64,000 bases of DNA from NCBI RefSeq assembly GCF_024713975.1, contig NC_091100.1:13360001-13424000 (forward strand), in the 5' to 3' direction. Below are positions 1 through 12,160 of the stretch, piece after piece. Within the stretch, counting starts at the first letter, position 1. Each line of letters begins with the position of its first letter. This stretch comes from Paralichthys olivaceus (lineage: Eukaryota > Chordata > Actinopteri > Pleuronectiformes > Paralichthyidae). A model generated the notes under the pieces. That model had not been told where the DNA came from. It was given only the letters and a program-made list of their open reading frames with translations, and made no database searches. Position numbers and translations under genes: made by a program.

Positions 1-59
1 GGAAGTTTGGATAGGAGAGAGAGGGGGGCAGGGATCAATGCAGAGAAAATTATTTAGAC

Positions 60-330
60 CAGTTTCCTGATATTGTTACCTTCAAGGACGTTATGTTAAG
101 TAAGATTACACAAAAACTACTGATTTCCACAAAACGTGGCGGAAAGTTGTGATGTTATTTCACTTTCTTAAACATAGCGAGATTTGTGTTTGTTTCTCAG
201 GTATGATTTGGGGAACTGGTTGGTTGGTGCTGATCTAAATAAACTTATGGATCTGGTGAATTAAAATGTGCTATTATAAGGGGCTGTCGGGCCTTGGCAC
301 AGGTATGACGTATTCTCATGAGTTCCACGT
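60..330 (+). repeat. Unclassified teleost interspersed repeat, copy 1 (kit intron 10)
   Basis: The stretch reads like a familiar teleost repeat with, in order, a 'ctactgatttccacaaaac' segment, a 'ttcactttcttaaacat' segment and a 'gatctaaataaacttatgga' segment followed by a 'cttggcacaggtatg' end. Related copies lie near 4555, 11860, 36040 and 38100. The class is unknown to me; no coding capacity is visible. Confidence 0.55.
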
Positions 331-886
331 GACTGCATGATCATTGGGCTCTCATCTTTTCTTTTCTCATCACCATTCTATCCATTTTTCAGATTACTCA
401 CTGCACTTTAAGTCTAAGCTTTCCCCTGGCGATCCCACTGTGGATGCATATACTCCTTCTCGAGGGGTCTGATTCATCTAAATGTAATAGGAGCAGCCTG
501 CTTTGGGGGCGGCATTAATGGCTCCGGGCGTGATCGGGATGTCAAAAAAGCCTTTAACTACAGCAAGTCTGCATGCTTAATGGATCATTGATTCATTTTA
601 GATTCATTAGGACACATTCATTTTGATCTGCAGAACATCATTACCACATGTGGAACAAAAACGAATCTGAATGCTTCTAACTTTAACACACAACAAACAA
701 GATGGAGGCCTGTGTCATTAGCAAATTACTACACAAACTGCATATCAATGCTGCTGGATGGTTGAGATTTAATATGGATGTCTATACATTTTTATGGATT
801 TGAACAGGATTTATTACCCCTCTTTCACCCAGATTGAAATAATTCATAACGGTAATGATGTGTACTGTGTGTGTGTGATTTATTAC

Positions 887-1069
887 CTGCATGTACTTAT
901 ATAGGAGCACCAGCAGAATGAGGCTGAGTATGATGCCGGTCGTCAGCATGCCAGTGAGAAGAGGAGTGAACAGTTTATGGGGGACGATGCGTTCTGAGGA
1001 AAAACAAACGGCAACCGACCCATGATCAGAAATCACACCCAGCTTTAGAATAAACAACATTTCACTGGT

Positions 1070-1131
<62 letters not shown>

Positions 1132-1441
1132 TCACATCTTTTTCCTCCAGCTTTAAGACAGACAGACAGCTGCAGCAGCAGTGGTGCTTGTTTGCGTGAC
1201 AAGGATTAGCAAGGCTACATCATATAATCCCAGCCTGCATAGTCAGCAAACACTAATCTTATTCAATCTGCACCCAGTAACCACACACCTGGCCTCCGCA
1301 GACACAGGGTCATGGGGGTCGCACTACTGTGCGTCTTTGAGTTTGTTTACTATGTGTCTGTACTGATGCAACGGTCCCTGTGGTGTGGTATAAATGAGAT
1401 TAATATCTACATACAGGCAGCAGAGCCTCTACTCTGTTCTC

Positions 1442-1472
<31 letters not shown>

Positions 1473-4400
1473 GTGTATCGTACCACTGATGGAGAACAGT
1501 GTGTAGGCCTCCTCCCCCTCCGTACTCGCCACACACTCCAGGGTGTGGTAATGTGCGTGCTCCTTGCTAACATTCAGTCGGCTCTCGACCTCGCTCCTCC
1601 CAAACGCAGACTCTGTCACCATGGCAACCTCCGGAGTCTCTGATTGGCTGGCATTAGGCAGGTGTGAGCACCTGTTGAAAGGTTATAAAGTTACTTAAGG
1701 TCACTGTTTGGCTTGACACAATTTCCTTTTCAGAAAAAGAAGAAGGTGGTGAATATCCCTTGTATAAGTCTGCAGGTTACCAACTACCAGTAGATGTTAG
1801 CAGGTGTTAGCTGCCACCAGCGGATGTTAGGGACTTAACTTCAGTTGTTCACCTTAGCGTCATCAAGTGTTTTGTCCTTTTAATTAACGATACATGCCAA
1901 ACTTGACGGTACACTGAGGCTAAAGGTGAATCTGACGAGCTCACTAGATCAGACGTCATCACCTCTGTGCCTTTTTAAACTAAACACTGTCCCATTTTAG
2001 AACACTGGACAAGATGGAGAATATCCCTTGTATGTTTTACCGCACTAATTAATGCCTACCACCAGTTGATGTTAGTGGATGTTAGTGACATGTCTTCTGT
2101 TGTGTACCTTAGCACCTCTTCTAAGGCAGGCCCACCACAGTCTTTACTTATTCACAGTATAAGCATTTTCACACCACTGGCCAATGACGCTTTTCTTTTA
2201 TTCATCATTCATCATTTCTTATTTTTTCTCACTTTTGTCACCTCTGTTTTCCAATAATATCAAAACTTACGTAATCTTATCCGACCAACTGAGTCCCTGG
2301 ATGCTGTTATTTCTGGGCTGTATTTTAATGGTCTAGCAAATGTATTTAAGGTGTGTCCAAATCCACTTTTGTTAGTTTAACAGTTGATGTGTTGCTGCTC
2401 CATGTGCGCGGCTCAGAAGGGTGGTACTTAATTTCATATCATTAGTCATGGATCCTGTTTGCATGTCAGGTGAGCTTACACCTTGGCAGATTGGTATTAT
2501 TATGATGGATTTACCAAGTAGTGAGATTGATTTCTTCTCTGCAGAGGAAACAGTTTCAGAGTACACACCTATGCAGGTGCATATTGTAAAACTGTGACCA
2601 CTGACTTTAGAACAGGGTTTTGCTGGTCAAAAGCACAAAATGAATTTCCACTGTGATTAGAAAACAATGCACCAACAATAGACCTGAACCACCTCATTTC
2701 AACACTAGCACAACCCCATGGTTGCTCAGATTGTGCTTTTTTTGAGGGTTAAGGTCCCTATGAGGGAAATTGTGATTTGTGAATATGAACAATACGAATA
2801 AAATTTGATTGATTGATTGAAGATAATTTTGTTTTTAAAGAACATGGGCAATGGGCAGGATAATGACAACTGTATATGTCTCAAACTAACTTGGCGGTTT
2901 TGCTATGGGTGTAAAAGAGCAGCCACTCTCTCTAATCTCTGGAGGAACCCATTCTATCTCTCAGTTCTTATCTTCATGGGACATAAGTTTAATGAAGATG
3001 CTGCTCATCTGTGCCTTTCATCATTTCATTACCAAGTCTTTTTTTGTTGCTGACCTCAGTTAATCTTGTTATACACGTCTACATATGATGATGATATCTC
3101 CTTATTGAAATTATATCAGACAATATCTTAGATTATTAAAATCAAAGACCCTCATTAAAATGTACAGAAGGTGAGAGCAGCCATGATTGCAATAATTGCA
3201 TTTGATCAGTTATCTTGAGATTATGGATTAATTATCTCAGAATAACAATGTTCTTTTTTCTCGTGGTTACAGGATAATTATCTGGGTGAAAAAGAAAATG
3301 TTTCTCGAAAGAAAGAAAATCTCTTGTTTTCCTTGACTATATTAGAGATTTCATCAATAAATCAATCAGTTATCTCAGACGAGTTTCACAAATGCCTGCA
3401 CTGCAACAGACAATACACAGTTAGGTTTGTTTGTCTGATTGCAAATGAGACTGATCAGGATTGCTAATCATTTGTAGACGACAACATGATTGGAAAACAT
3501 GAGGGCAGACTCCAGCTGGTGGAACAACAAAACAAAGCATTTAAGAAATCATTAGGTTTACTTCCAGATCATCATAATAGCCGTGTGTCATTATCTTTCC
3601 GACCTTCTTTCAATGTAAACAATTTGATCATGTAAACAAAGCATTTTATAAAAGTATTGCAATATGTTTTTTCTTTTGTATACCTGGTGTGGGGCAGCTC
3701 ACAGAAATACCAGCTGATTTTCGGCACTGGATAACCTGCAGCTATGCATCGCACCTGTCCATCAACAGGCCCCTCCTGAGCGATGATAACAGGCTTACCT
3801 TGCAGAGACAACACAGACACACATATTTAGCACATGTGTATAACACATAGTACATGCTATACAGTAGATACTGCTAAGATATTAAAGTGTTTATGTTTAT
3901 CCAAACCACCTGGTGAACACATGAGCTGTATTTCAAATCCATCAGTGGATTATGTGAGTTGTTTTTAAATTGAGCTCTAATTAAACACAAGGGTCTAGTG
4001 TGAGAGTAACTTACTGCTAACGTATACGTGGAATGAATGATCGACAGATGCATCCTCGTGACTGGCTGAGAACTTATAGATCCCGCCCTCTGAGTCGAGG
4101 ACCCTCACCAGTCTCAGCTCGCTGATGTATCTGATGAGACAATCGCAGAATTCAGAATCTGTTTTTGCATGTGTATTTACAGGGGATCCCTTTGGCGCAC
4201 TGTCAACTTCCTCTACCTGTATTTGCGGCGGTGGACTGTGATGACATGCTCTGTGGTGTTGAGGAGCCGCTTGCCGTTGTAAGACCAGGACAGGGAGCTG
4301 GGTGAAGGATAGGCATCTAATTCTACTCTGAGGCCCAGGCTCTCCCCCTCTTTAACATCTGCCTGGACCGGACCTGGACTTCCTATCAGGGTGATGAACC

Positions 4401-7400
4401 CCTGATCTGGAGAACAGAAATATGCATCAAGGAAAAGGTGACAAGTGTATTTTATAATTCCAATAAATAAAGAAATATATCAAATTTCTTGCAGGAGATA
4501 CTTTATCATCTTGTTTACCTCAATGCTCTATTTTCTTTTTAGTTAGTGATTACCTATCCCCACAATCAGGGCAACAAAAGTATAGATCAACACCTGTAAA
4601 AAATATCTGGAAAGAAGCTAGAAATGAATATAAGCCTGTAAAGGATTACACAAAACCTAATTTTAGGAAAGTTGTTGGCATGATTTGGTTTGAGCCAGAA
4701 AATAACCTATTCAATTTTAGTATGGATATGGATCAGGGGGCGGATCCAGGGATTCTATTTAAATTAAACACATACACTGTTAATTCCTAATTTAACATTG
4801 TGGACACAGTGGAAACATTGTGGAGCAGGATATAAGAAAATTGATTCCAATAACAACAGAGGAACACACAGTGAATGAGTGTATTGTGCCAGTGCATGAT
4901 GGGAGGGTTCCCGACACAACCTGACTCATGCAGCTACAGCCAGGTGAGCTTGTTTTCAACTGTCAACTTGTTCTGCCTTCTTTTAAAGCGTGAGGGCAAG
5001 ATGTGTTCATGGTTGACATTTACCCACTCTGGGGTGGTAAAAGGCTGAGTTGGTTGTGAGGGTGTTTATTTCAGGGAGTGAAAGGTTTGTGTTCAAGATC
5101 CAAACTAGACATACTTTAATGTTAATGCACTTATATAAACTGATGTGTTTAAATTGTCTGTATGGACGTAAAATGCCTTCAGCACTCACCACGGATGTCC
5201 AGCTGCAGCGTTACAGCACTGGTGCCTCTCTCATTGTGGGCGTAGCAGCGGTAGGTGCCTGAGTCTGATTGGCTGACGCCTGTGATTAAGAGCGACGTGC
5301 CGCGTTGATAACCACGTGAGCCGGGCAGGATGTGCGAGGCCTGAGATTCATTAGGATTCTGCAGGAGATCAGGGACAAAGGTGAGCGGTGCAACAGGTAA
5401 CATCACACAGATCCATTGCTTTGAATGCATCATGCAAATTTCAATTTGCCATCCACCAAACTATATATAATTTTCTGAAGATTTAAAGAACTTCAATAAA
5501 AATGTTTTTTATTTACCTTTTACCTTAAATATTTACTCTAAGAAATACAAGAGGCAGTCTTGAAACATATGTGACATGTATGTAATTGTAACATGTAATG
5601 TTATTAACAGAAATATTAACAAATAGGCTCAGTCTGCTGCTAGAAGGAGGCCACAACCCAGGTAATGTGAGTTACTGTGCATGTAGCTCGGGTGTTCAAT
5701 CACAGCCCTAAATAAAAGCTGTATGAGCTGTATTAAGTCACAGAGGAGAACCAGTCTTTGAGAATCAATCTCACCGCTGATGAAGGGAAGTCCCACTTGA
5801 GGCTGAACTCTGGGTTCACGTTGGTGGAGCTACAGGTCAGTGCAAACTGCTCTCCCTTCCTCAAGATGACGATGTCTCTCTGGGACAGTGTGATCACTGG
5901 GGGCACCAGCGGAACTGGATCGAGAAATTGAAAAGTGACATTGTCATAACTGCTCCAGTTGGTGACCTCATCCAAACCAGCACACTCATAGAAACCATCC
6001 ACCATCTTGCTCTTACTCTATTTATTTCCAGCACATTAAATAACAGTCCCTGGGATAGAGGGGTCACGTGGGTCATGACCTTTGCACTTCTCGAAGAAAG
6101 TTATTCATGAAACTGAAACTAATTGATTGTGGTGTATAGTATTTCTATCATCATTGTACATTACTTTGGATTTGCACATAAGTTCCATGATGAATCTGTG
6201 ATAATAAATAGCTGCTAACGTCACTTCGACAGCAGTGTTTGATGAAGGCTGCGTTAATGCTATTTACCCCAAACGTGGCCTTCATGCACCGTTACAAAGC
6301 TTTGTTCAGTATGGCCACTCTAATCCCTCTGCTCCACCCTCCCTCACGTCTCTGTTCTCGCTCTCCCTCTCCATCATTGAAAAGGACATCTCGCCATTAC
6401 TCCCCCCAGCTTGTCTCTGTTCTGTCCTTTTTTCACCGCAGACCAAACTGAAAGTGCTGATGCAGTGCAGAGGACAAACAGAAACATGATCACCTTACAC
6501 TGACGTCCAATGGAATTGCTTTTATGTTACATTTCATTTTAATAAACTTCAAAAGAAAAAACTAAAGAGCTAAACGCCTCTTGTTAAAACATTTTTAGTT
6601 CTGCCAGTGGCTTTAGAGATGGTGAATGGGCCTAGATTGAGACATCTCAACAACTACTTAATGAAGGAGCATGAAACACTGTACAAACATTCATCCCAGA
6701 GGATGAATCATCCCAACTTTCAAGTATTATGATGTTCTGACGCACGATTCTCTTTCTTTTAAACCTCGAGTCAACAACCTTCTCAAAAACCATGTATCTT
6801 AGATTTTTTTTAATCTTTTTACTTTAATGCAAGAAAAACATATTAACTACTTTTTTCTAATGATTCTCAGCTGAATGTCTACAATCAGTGGACATTGATT
6901 GTCGCCCTCTACAATTATCGGAGCCAATATTCAGCTCTTTTATGATTGTAGTAATCATTACTTCTTTTTAAATCTATTTTTAAATATTGGCTACACTGGC
7001 CCTAATGCAGCTGCCTTTACCTTCCTGTTGTCACCACTACCAGAGATTTGCATTAAAAGTAAAGTAGCAGATGCTGCTGAATTTGTAATAAACACCAGGG
7101 AACAACTGTGGAACAAAAGAAGGAAGAGTACCTGAGCAGAACTAGTAAAAGTTTAAATATACTGCCTGTGATTAGCTGCTGTAATGAAGAAAATTAAGTG
7201 GGTAGAGATCATAGAATATTTTATATTGAGATAGAGTTAAAGTTCTCTGGCGATCAACAAAGTGGGACAATACACTCACCACAGCACAGTCCCTGTGGGC
7301 TCTTACTGTAGCTTTTATTCTATGGTTGGATCATCGCTGTTTCTTGCTTAACCCACAGGCTGACTTTTGTTTACAAAGTCCTGAGGACTGGAATTGAACC

Positions 7401-10131
7401 TTTTGAAAAAGTCATTCAGGAAACTGAGTTGAACAGAAATTGAATCAGCTCCAGCTCTAATTTGTTTTCACTGCCAATTAGCAGATGTTGGCATGAAACT
7501 CGGGTGGTGTGTGTAGGATGTAGTGGCATCTAGCCGTGATCTTGCAATCTACCAACTGAATACCCCTCGTAGCAAGTTGGAGAAAAAAAGCTTTCTAGAG
7601 CCAGTGTTTGGTTTGTCCACTCGGGGCCACTCTGTAGAAACATGACAACATGGCAGACTCGGGGGTAAGGGACCCACTCTATACATGGCTTATTCTAATG
7701 CACTGAAAACACAAATATTCTTAGTCTCAGATGATTATACACAATTTTCCATTTCTAATAATTACCCCCCCCCCCTACATATTTGATGTATACGTGACCT
7801 CTTTTCCATCCTGAGATAGTTGTATTGTTTTTTTTGTTTTGCGTCCATGGTGACGTCATCAACACGCCCATGTGCGTACTGTGAATTCTCCTGCTCTATT
7901 TTCACATGGGCTGACTCGCACATTCTCTGGACATTTTACTTGGGGGCTGGTGAGAAAGGTCAGTGGCAACTGACTTTTACATTTGCATTATCATATACAG
8001 CCCTTCTGGAAATTTTCAGGAAAATGTCTGGTATTCTGAAAGCACTTTGAGGTCCCAAAAACATCAGAAAAGGCAATTGCTTTGACTTTACTTCTCACTG
8101 AATAGCTACCCGGAGCGATGAGCTACTTTTAGGCAAAAAAAATCAACCATGTGACTTTACACTGACCTTTCAGTACAGTCTTATTATACAACTTTTCTGC
8201 AGAGATGACTGAAGCCCTTCCTTTGCTTAATTTCTCTCAAACGTTGCACATAAAGCTATCTTTCTTCTACTTCCTTTAGCTCAATCATCACCCATGTGAC
8301 AAATCTAGTAGCTATGCCACATGTAGAACCACTTAAACATGTATGAAATTCAGCAACATAAAGTATATTCGTGAAAACAAAAATATCCATCATACATTTC
8401 TTACCAAGTCGTACATCCACAGTGTATTGGGTAGATGTCACTTTGAGTCCATGCAGCTCTCCCACACAAACATAACAGCCCTCATATTCCTTTCTCACGT
8501 TGCTGATGATGACACCTCGCTGGAGGTTGCTGTGGAAGCTCATGTCGAGGGGCAGAGGTCGTCCATCGCAGGTCTCCAACGCCAGGAGTGTGACATCAGG
8601 GTCGGTCACAAGACAGGGGATGGTGCAGTCCTCACCTGCACGCACCAGAATGACGTTCACCATGGTGCGCTGAAAGGCATTCTGGGTATCTGAGGCGAAG
8701 AAAGAGAGATGAGACTGTGGATTAATCGATGGTATTTGAACAAGCAATCACAAGCCTCATCCTCCATCGTCAACAACCCACCTTTCACATAAACGTAGAT
8801 GGAGCTGTGTTCCAGTGTGCTGTTGTTGACACACACATAACGGCCCATGTGGAAGCCCTGCACCGATGGCACCTTGACATAAGCTACTCCGCCCTCCTCC
8901 ACCTCACCCTCCAGCCTGCGGGCCCTCTCCCACTGCCACCTCAAGCTGGATGGGGCACTAGGCATTGTGGCGTTGTCATGGCAACGCAGCTCCAGCTTCC
9001 CCCTCTTGGGAACCACTATGTGAGGCCCACCGGGGGAGATGACTGGCTCGCACCAAACTGGAATAGAGGTCAAAACAGTATGGTTGATGTATGGTGGTCC
9101 TGGATGGTGCTTCAGCTTTCAGTTTGGATAAACATCAACAGACTCATGCAGATTAATTATTGATTATTGATTGTTAATCAATTGAAAGAGCAAAACAGGA
9201 CAGTTGAGTAGTGGAAGAAATATCAGGAAATAATCAAAAACTGCAAATTACAATTTACAAAAGCTCAAGTCGATTTAATGAAATTGCTTTTTTTATGACT
9301 GCAAGAGACATTAGGACAAGCAGCAAATCCTCAAAACAGAGAGGCTGTTACAAAACAGAGTTCGATATTTTTGATTGAAAATGACTTAAATGATAAATGA
9401 ACAGATGAAATTGAGTAGAAGTTGAAGATTTCAGGCTGTTGAACAATTGATTTTAAGCTCAATCGACTCAATCGACTAATCCCATCAGTTCTACAGTGTG
9501 TACAAAACAGAATAATGTGACGGTTAAATAGGATGGTTTGATTTGCACAGAGCCCATTTAGACAGGGTGCTATCTAACCACCACGGCTCAATTGCATGAT
9601 CAATAATTATGAGCTGTCTACCCACTGAGTAATCATGCATTACTCAAGGCCCCTCAATCCATTTGCTTAAGATGAGTAAACTAAACTAACATTTTCATCT
9701 TCAGTTTCTCTTCTTTCTTTGTTGCAGTATTCCACATGATAGGCCCCATTTCAAGAGTAGGGTTTTCATGTGACTGTCTTGCCTTCAGGCCTGGCAGGGT
9801 CTGAGAGAGCAGGAGGTGAAAGGCATGTGGATTCAAATAGGTTCCCTCTATACTAATACCTGTGTGTTTGGAAGCATATGTGTTTTGTGGGCAATGCCAG
9901 GATTTGTCTCAGTAGGAAAATAGGTTTTAACACAGAACCTGAGGCTGTTAGATGACTAAACAAATAGTTTTCATGGCAGCTGCCAGGGCTGGTAGATGTC
10001 AGGCTGCTGCAGGGTGTGTGTTTGTGTTTAAAGATGTGGCTCCTTTTTCTTTCTGTCTTCTTCTTCTGGCTGCCGAGCTCAGGCCAAACAACCTTATCCT
10101 CTTTTATTTTGGTGGGATAAATAATGAATTG

Positions 10132-10169
<38 letters not shown>

Positions 10170-10722
10170 CACCTGTTGCCTGCCTGCCTGCCTGCTGAGG
10201 CAACCTGAAGGCATCTCCTCCTCCAGCACTTCCACACAGTCGTTATGCAAATGGGCCCTGATATGATCAGTCAACTTGAGCTGGCAGATTGCACCGTTAA
10301 ACCACATTTAACATCAACCACGTTAAACAAACAGAAACTGAATTTATGAGCTCCACCTTTGAGGAGCTGCAGTAATAGTGTGCAATGAGACGAGATGATT
10401 TTCCAAATGAAATTAGTCAATTAATGAACTTTAAATAGTGTCAGTGATAAAACATGTTTCCTAATTTATTCACAAACTCTCTACTAAAGGCATATCATAC
10501 TTCCATGCCCCATCATAGTAGCAGTAAAATATTTTTATTTATGAAACTAAACTGAGTTAAAGAGATAAAACAATGTCATTAATGTGAATGCAGAAATACG
10601 TGAGTGACGAAATCAACATTTAAGCACCATCACATTGATTTCTGTAATGTTGGAGCGGTTTTCTTACCTTTTAGTGACAGCAAAAGAAGATGTGAGGCAA
10701 AAACAACCCAGTGGCACCGCAT
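887..10722 (-). CDS. kit: KIT-type receptor tyrosine kinase, extracellular and transmembrane part (3' end off window)
   Basis: Class III receptor tyrosine kinase; KIT binds stem cell factor at the cell surface and serves pigment, germ and blood cell development. Ten coding exons read on the minus strand: 10668-10722 (ATG at 10722, signal peptide beginning MRCHWVVFASHLLLL), 8782-9057 (Ig1), 8405-8689 (Ig2), 5775-5914 and 5190-5358 (Ig3), 4217-4406 and 4015-4130 (Ig4, which lacks the usual cysteine pair as in KIT), 3684-3798 and 1484-1671 (Ig5), 887-993 (membrane span). Lengths are 55, 276, 285, 140, 169, 190, 116, 115, 188 and 107; exons 5-8 and 10 equal the human KIT lengths as I remember them. 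The total is 547 codons in frame. Diagnostic stretches are HKLFTPLLTGM before the membrane span, LLYKYMQ after it, and IAAGYPVPKISWYFC in Ig5. The juxtamembrane and kinase exons must lie left of base 1. Kita versus kitb is not settled by sequence; CSF1R or PDGFR are less likely. Confidence 0.93.
1074..1130. repeat. (CA)n microsatellite in kit intron 9
   Basis: About 28 uninterrupted CA units on the plus strand. Apparent open reading frames made of Val-Cys or His-Thr repeats here are artefacts of the repeat. Confidence 0.97.
1445..1471. repeat. (TG)n microsatellite just downstream of the kit exon 9 donor
   Basis: About 13 TG units on the plus strand, hence CA units in the kit transcript. The run starts about 11 bases into the intron after the exon 9 splice donor (GT at 1483-1482 on the minus strand). 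See findings. Confidence 0.95.
1744..2120. repeat. Diverged direct duplication, period about 270 bp
   Basis: Two segments share the order 'gaatatcccttgtat', then 'ctaccaccag..gatgttag', then 'cttc(a/t)gttgt..accttagc'. One begins near 1746, the other near 2016. They lie in the kit intron between exons 9 and 8, and no coding sense is visible in either. Confidence 0.6.
2730..2822 (+). mobile_element. 3' tail of a LINE or SINE ending in TTGA repeats
   Basis: The segment ends 'aataaaatttgattgattgattga', split here as an AATAAAATT motif followed by a short TTGA/TGAT tail, as in common fish non-LTR retroposon 3' ends. The inner part (TCCCTATGAGGGAAATTGTG) is matched in reverse orientation near 60820-60860, so two copies of one family are in the window. 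Confidence 0.65.
4555..4790 (+). repeat. Unclassified teleost interspersed repeat, copy 2 (kit intron 5)
   Basis: Shares 'aggattacacaaaacctaat', the 'ggatatggatcagggggcgg' segment and a 'ggattctatttaaatt' end with the family described at 36040-36590 and 11860-12160. It is decayed and non-coding. Confidence 0.55.
7505..7700 (+). mobile_element. Degraded MITE copy, same family as 17675-18052
   Basis: Alignable by eye with the better-preserved element at 17675-18052: both have GTGTGTAG, a 'ggcatctag' or 'gatatctag' segment, 'ctgaacaccc(ct)c', 'gtttg(g/t)tttgtcca' and 'acatggc/tgg'. The ends are not clear. It lies in the long kit intron between exons 4 and 3. Confidence 0.5.
10135..10172. repeat. 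(CA)n microsatellite in kit intron 1
   Basis: CA units with one CG interruption, followed by a CTGC-rich short run. No gene is indicated. Confidence 0.95.
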
Positions 10723-11859
10723 GATGATTGGGTGGTTTATGAAGCCTTTCAGTCTCTTCCACGCGCCTCAGCTGCAACAACAGCCATCCTGTGCGTTCAA
10801 ATTAAAGAAAAGGAAATAAACGGAAGACACGGCAGATCCCATCCACTGTAATAACATGAGCAGAGACCAAGTCCCGCCTGCGTAAAGAGCGCACTAACAC
10901 AATGATCAGGATGAGCGCGTCTCCAGAAACCCCCTCCCCACCTCCCTGGTGGATTTCACTGGAGCTTAAAGACACAGCAGCAGTGCCTCCTCTCCCCCTC
11001 TTGGCCCTGCCTGCACGGATCCCTGCTGCTGCCACTCCTTGCTGCCCCGCATTGGCTGGAGACTGGCCAAGGTGATGAGTCGGATATTACCGGGAAAAAA
11101 ACAACGCACGGCTCTCTCGCTCCAAGCCACCTTCAACGCCTTTTACGCAGAAAGTAGATGTGAAGAATTGATCCAATATGACAACAACAAACAAACAGAA
11201 CAAGATAGGATGTTCTCTTCTGATGTGAGATCAATGTAAATATCCTACTGATCTCACACACAATGAGAGAAAGTGAAAGTAGTCAACAGCCTCTTATCGC
11301 ACCTCCTGGCCCGGGCTGCTGCTGCGGCGGCTGCTGTGATGATGGTGATGATGACGATGACAGCTCGCACTTGGCAGGAGTTTCCCTGATGCAGAGGATC
11401 CTTCACTTTGTGATGCAGTTCAAGGTCTCATGTTTCCAAACCAACTCTCTAATCAGCATCATCTCAGTGGTCTCACTTTCCCTATGTTTACATCCTATAG
11501 GAGTCAATTAAACACTCACAGTGTGGTGGTGTGATGTGCACAGGCCCAAGCTTGTTTCCAACCATGCAGGATTTGATAACCACAACGACCACACTGGAAA
11601 TTACAGGTTCATGGTTTTACAATCACATAAAGTTAATATTGTCATAAAACTATATAGTCAAATGTCGCTATGTCAATAGAAGCAGGTTTTGCTTGCTGTA
11701 ATTATTCCTGACTGTTTAAAACATCTTTTCCCACAGGGCTTGCAATGCGAGGGATAAAAAAAAAGCAACAAAGCTCTAATTTAGCTTCAGATAAGTGTTA
11801 AGATATGTTTTTGCACAATTAAGGTGTCCCTTCAATCTACTGAAACTATTAATTGTTAG

Positions 11860-12160
11860 CAGCTCTACACAAAACTACTGAACAGATTTCCATGAAACTT
11901 GGCTTAAGTATGTGGGAAGAAATTCCCCATTAAAATTTTGGCACATTTGTACAAATTGGTGGATCCAGGATTTTATTTTTCACTTTCTTTTACATTTCTT
12001 TTGTTTTTTTGACATTTTCACAAATTTCCTCAGGGAATAATCTTGATGGAGAAATTCTGGCATAATGAGGGAGCTGTTATCTTTGAGTGTGTGAAATTTT
12101 GTGCATCTTGATTTAATGAGGACTGTTGGTAAGGGCTTTACTGAGTCCCATTCTAGTTTA
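11860..12160 (+). repeat. Unclassified teleost interspersed repeat, copy 3
   Basis: Contains 'caaaactactgaacagattt' followed by 'ccatgaaacttgg', 'ggtggatccagga', 'tttcactttcttt', 'tcctcagggaataatcttga' and 'ggctttactgagtccc', the same order as other family members in this window and in fish genomes generally as I recall them. Confidence 0.65.

Noticed and set aside
782-1135. Minus-strand reading frame with a long Val-Cys run in front of the kit membrane span
   Set aside because: The Val-Cys run is the translated (CA) microsatellite; only 887-993 is a real exon, bounded by a splice acceptor and a donor.
9853-10307. Overlapping frames with Cys-Val or Thr-His runs
   Set aside because: Translation of the (CA) microsatellite at 10135-10172 in kit intron 1.
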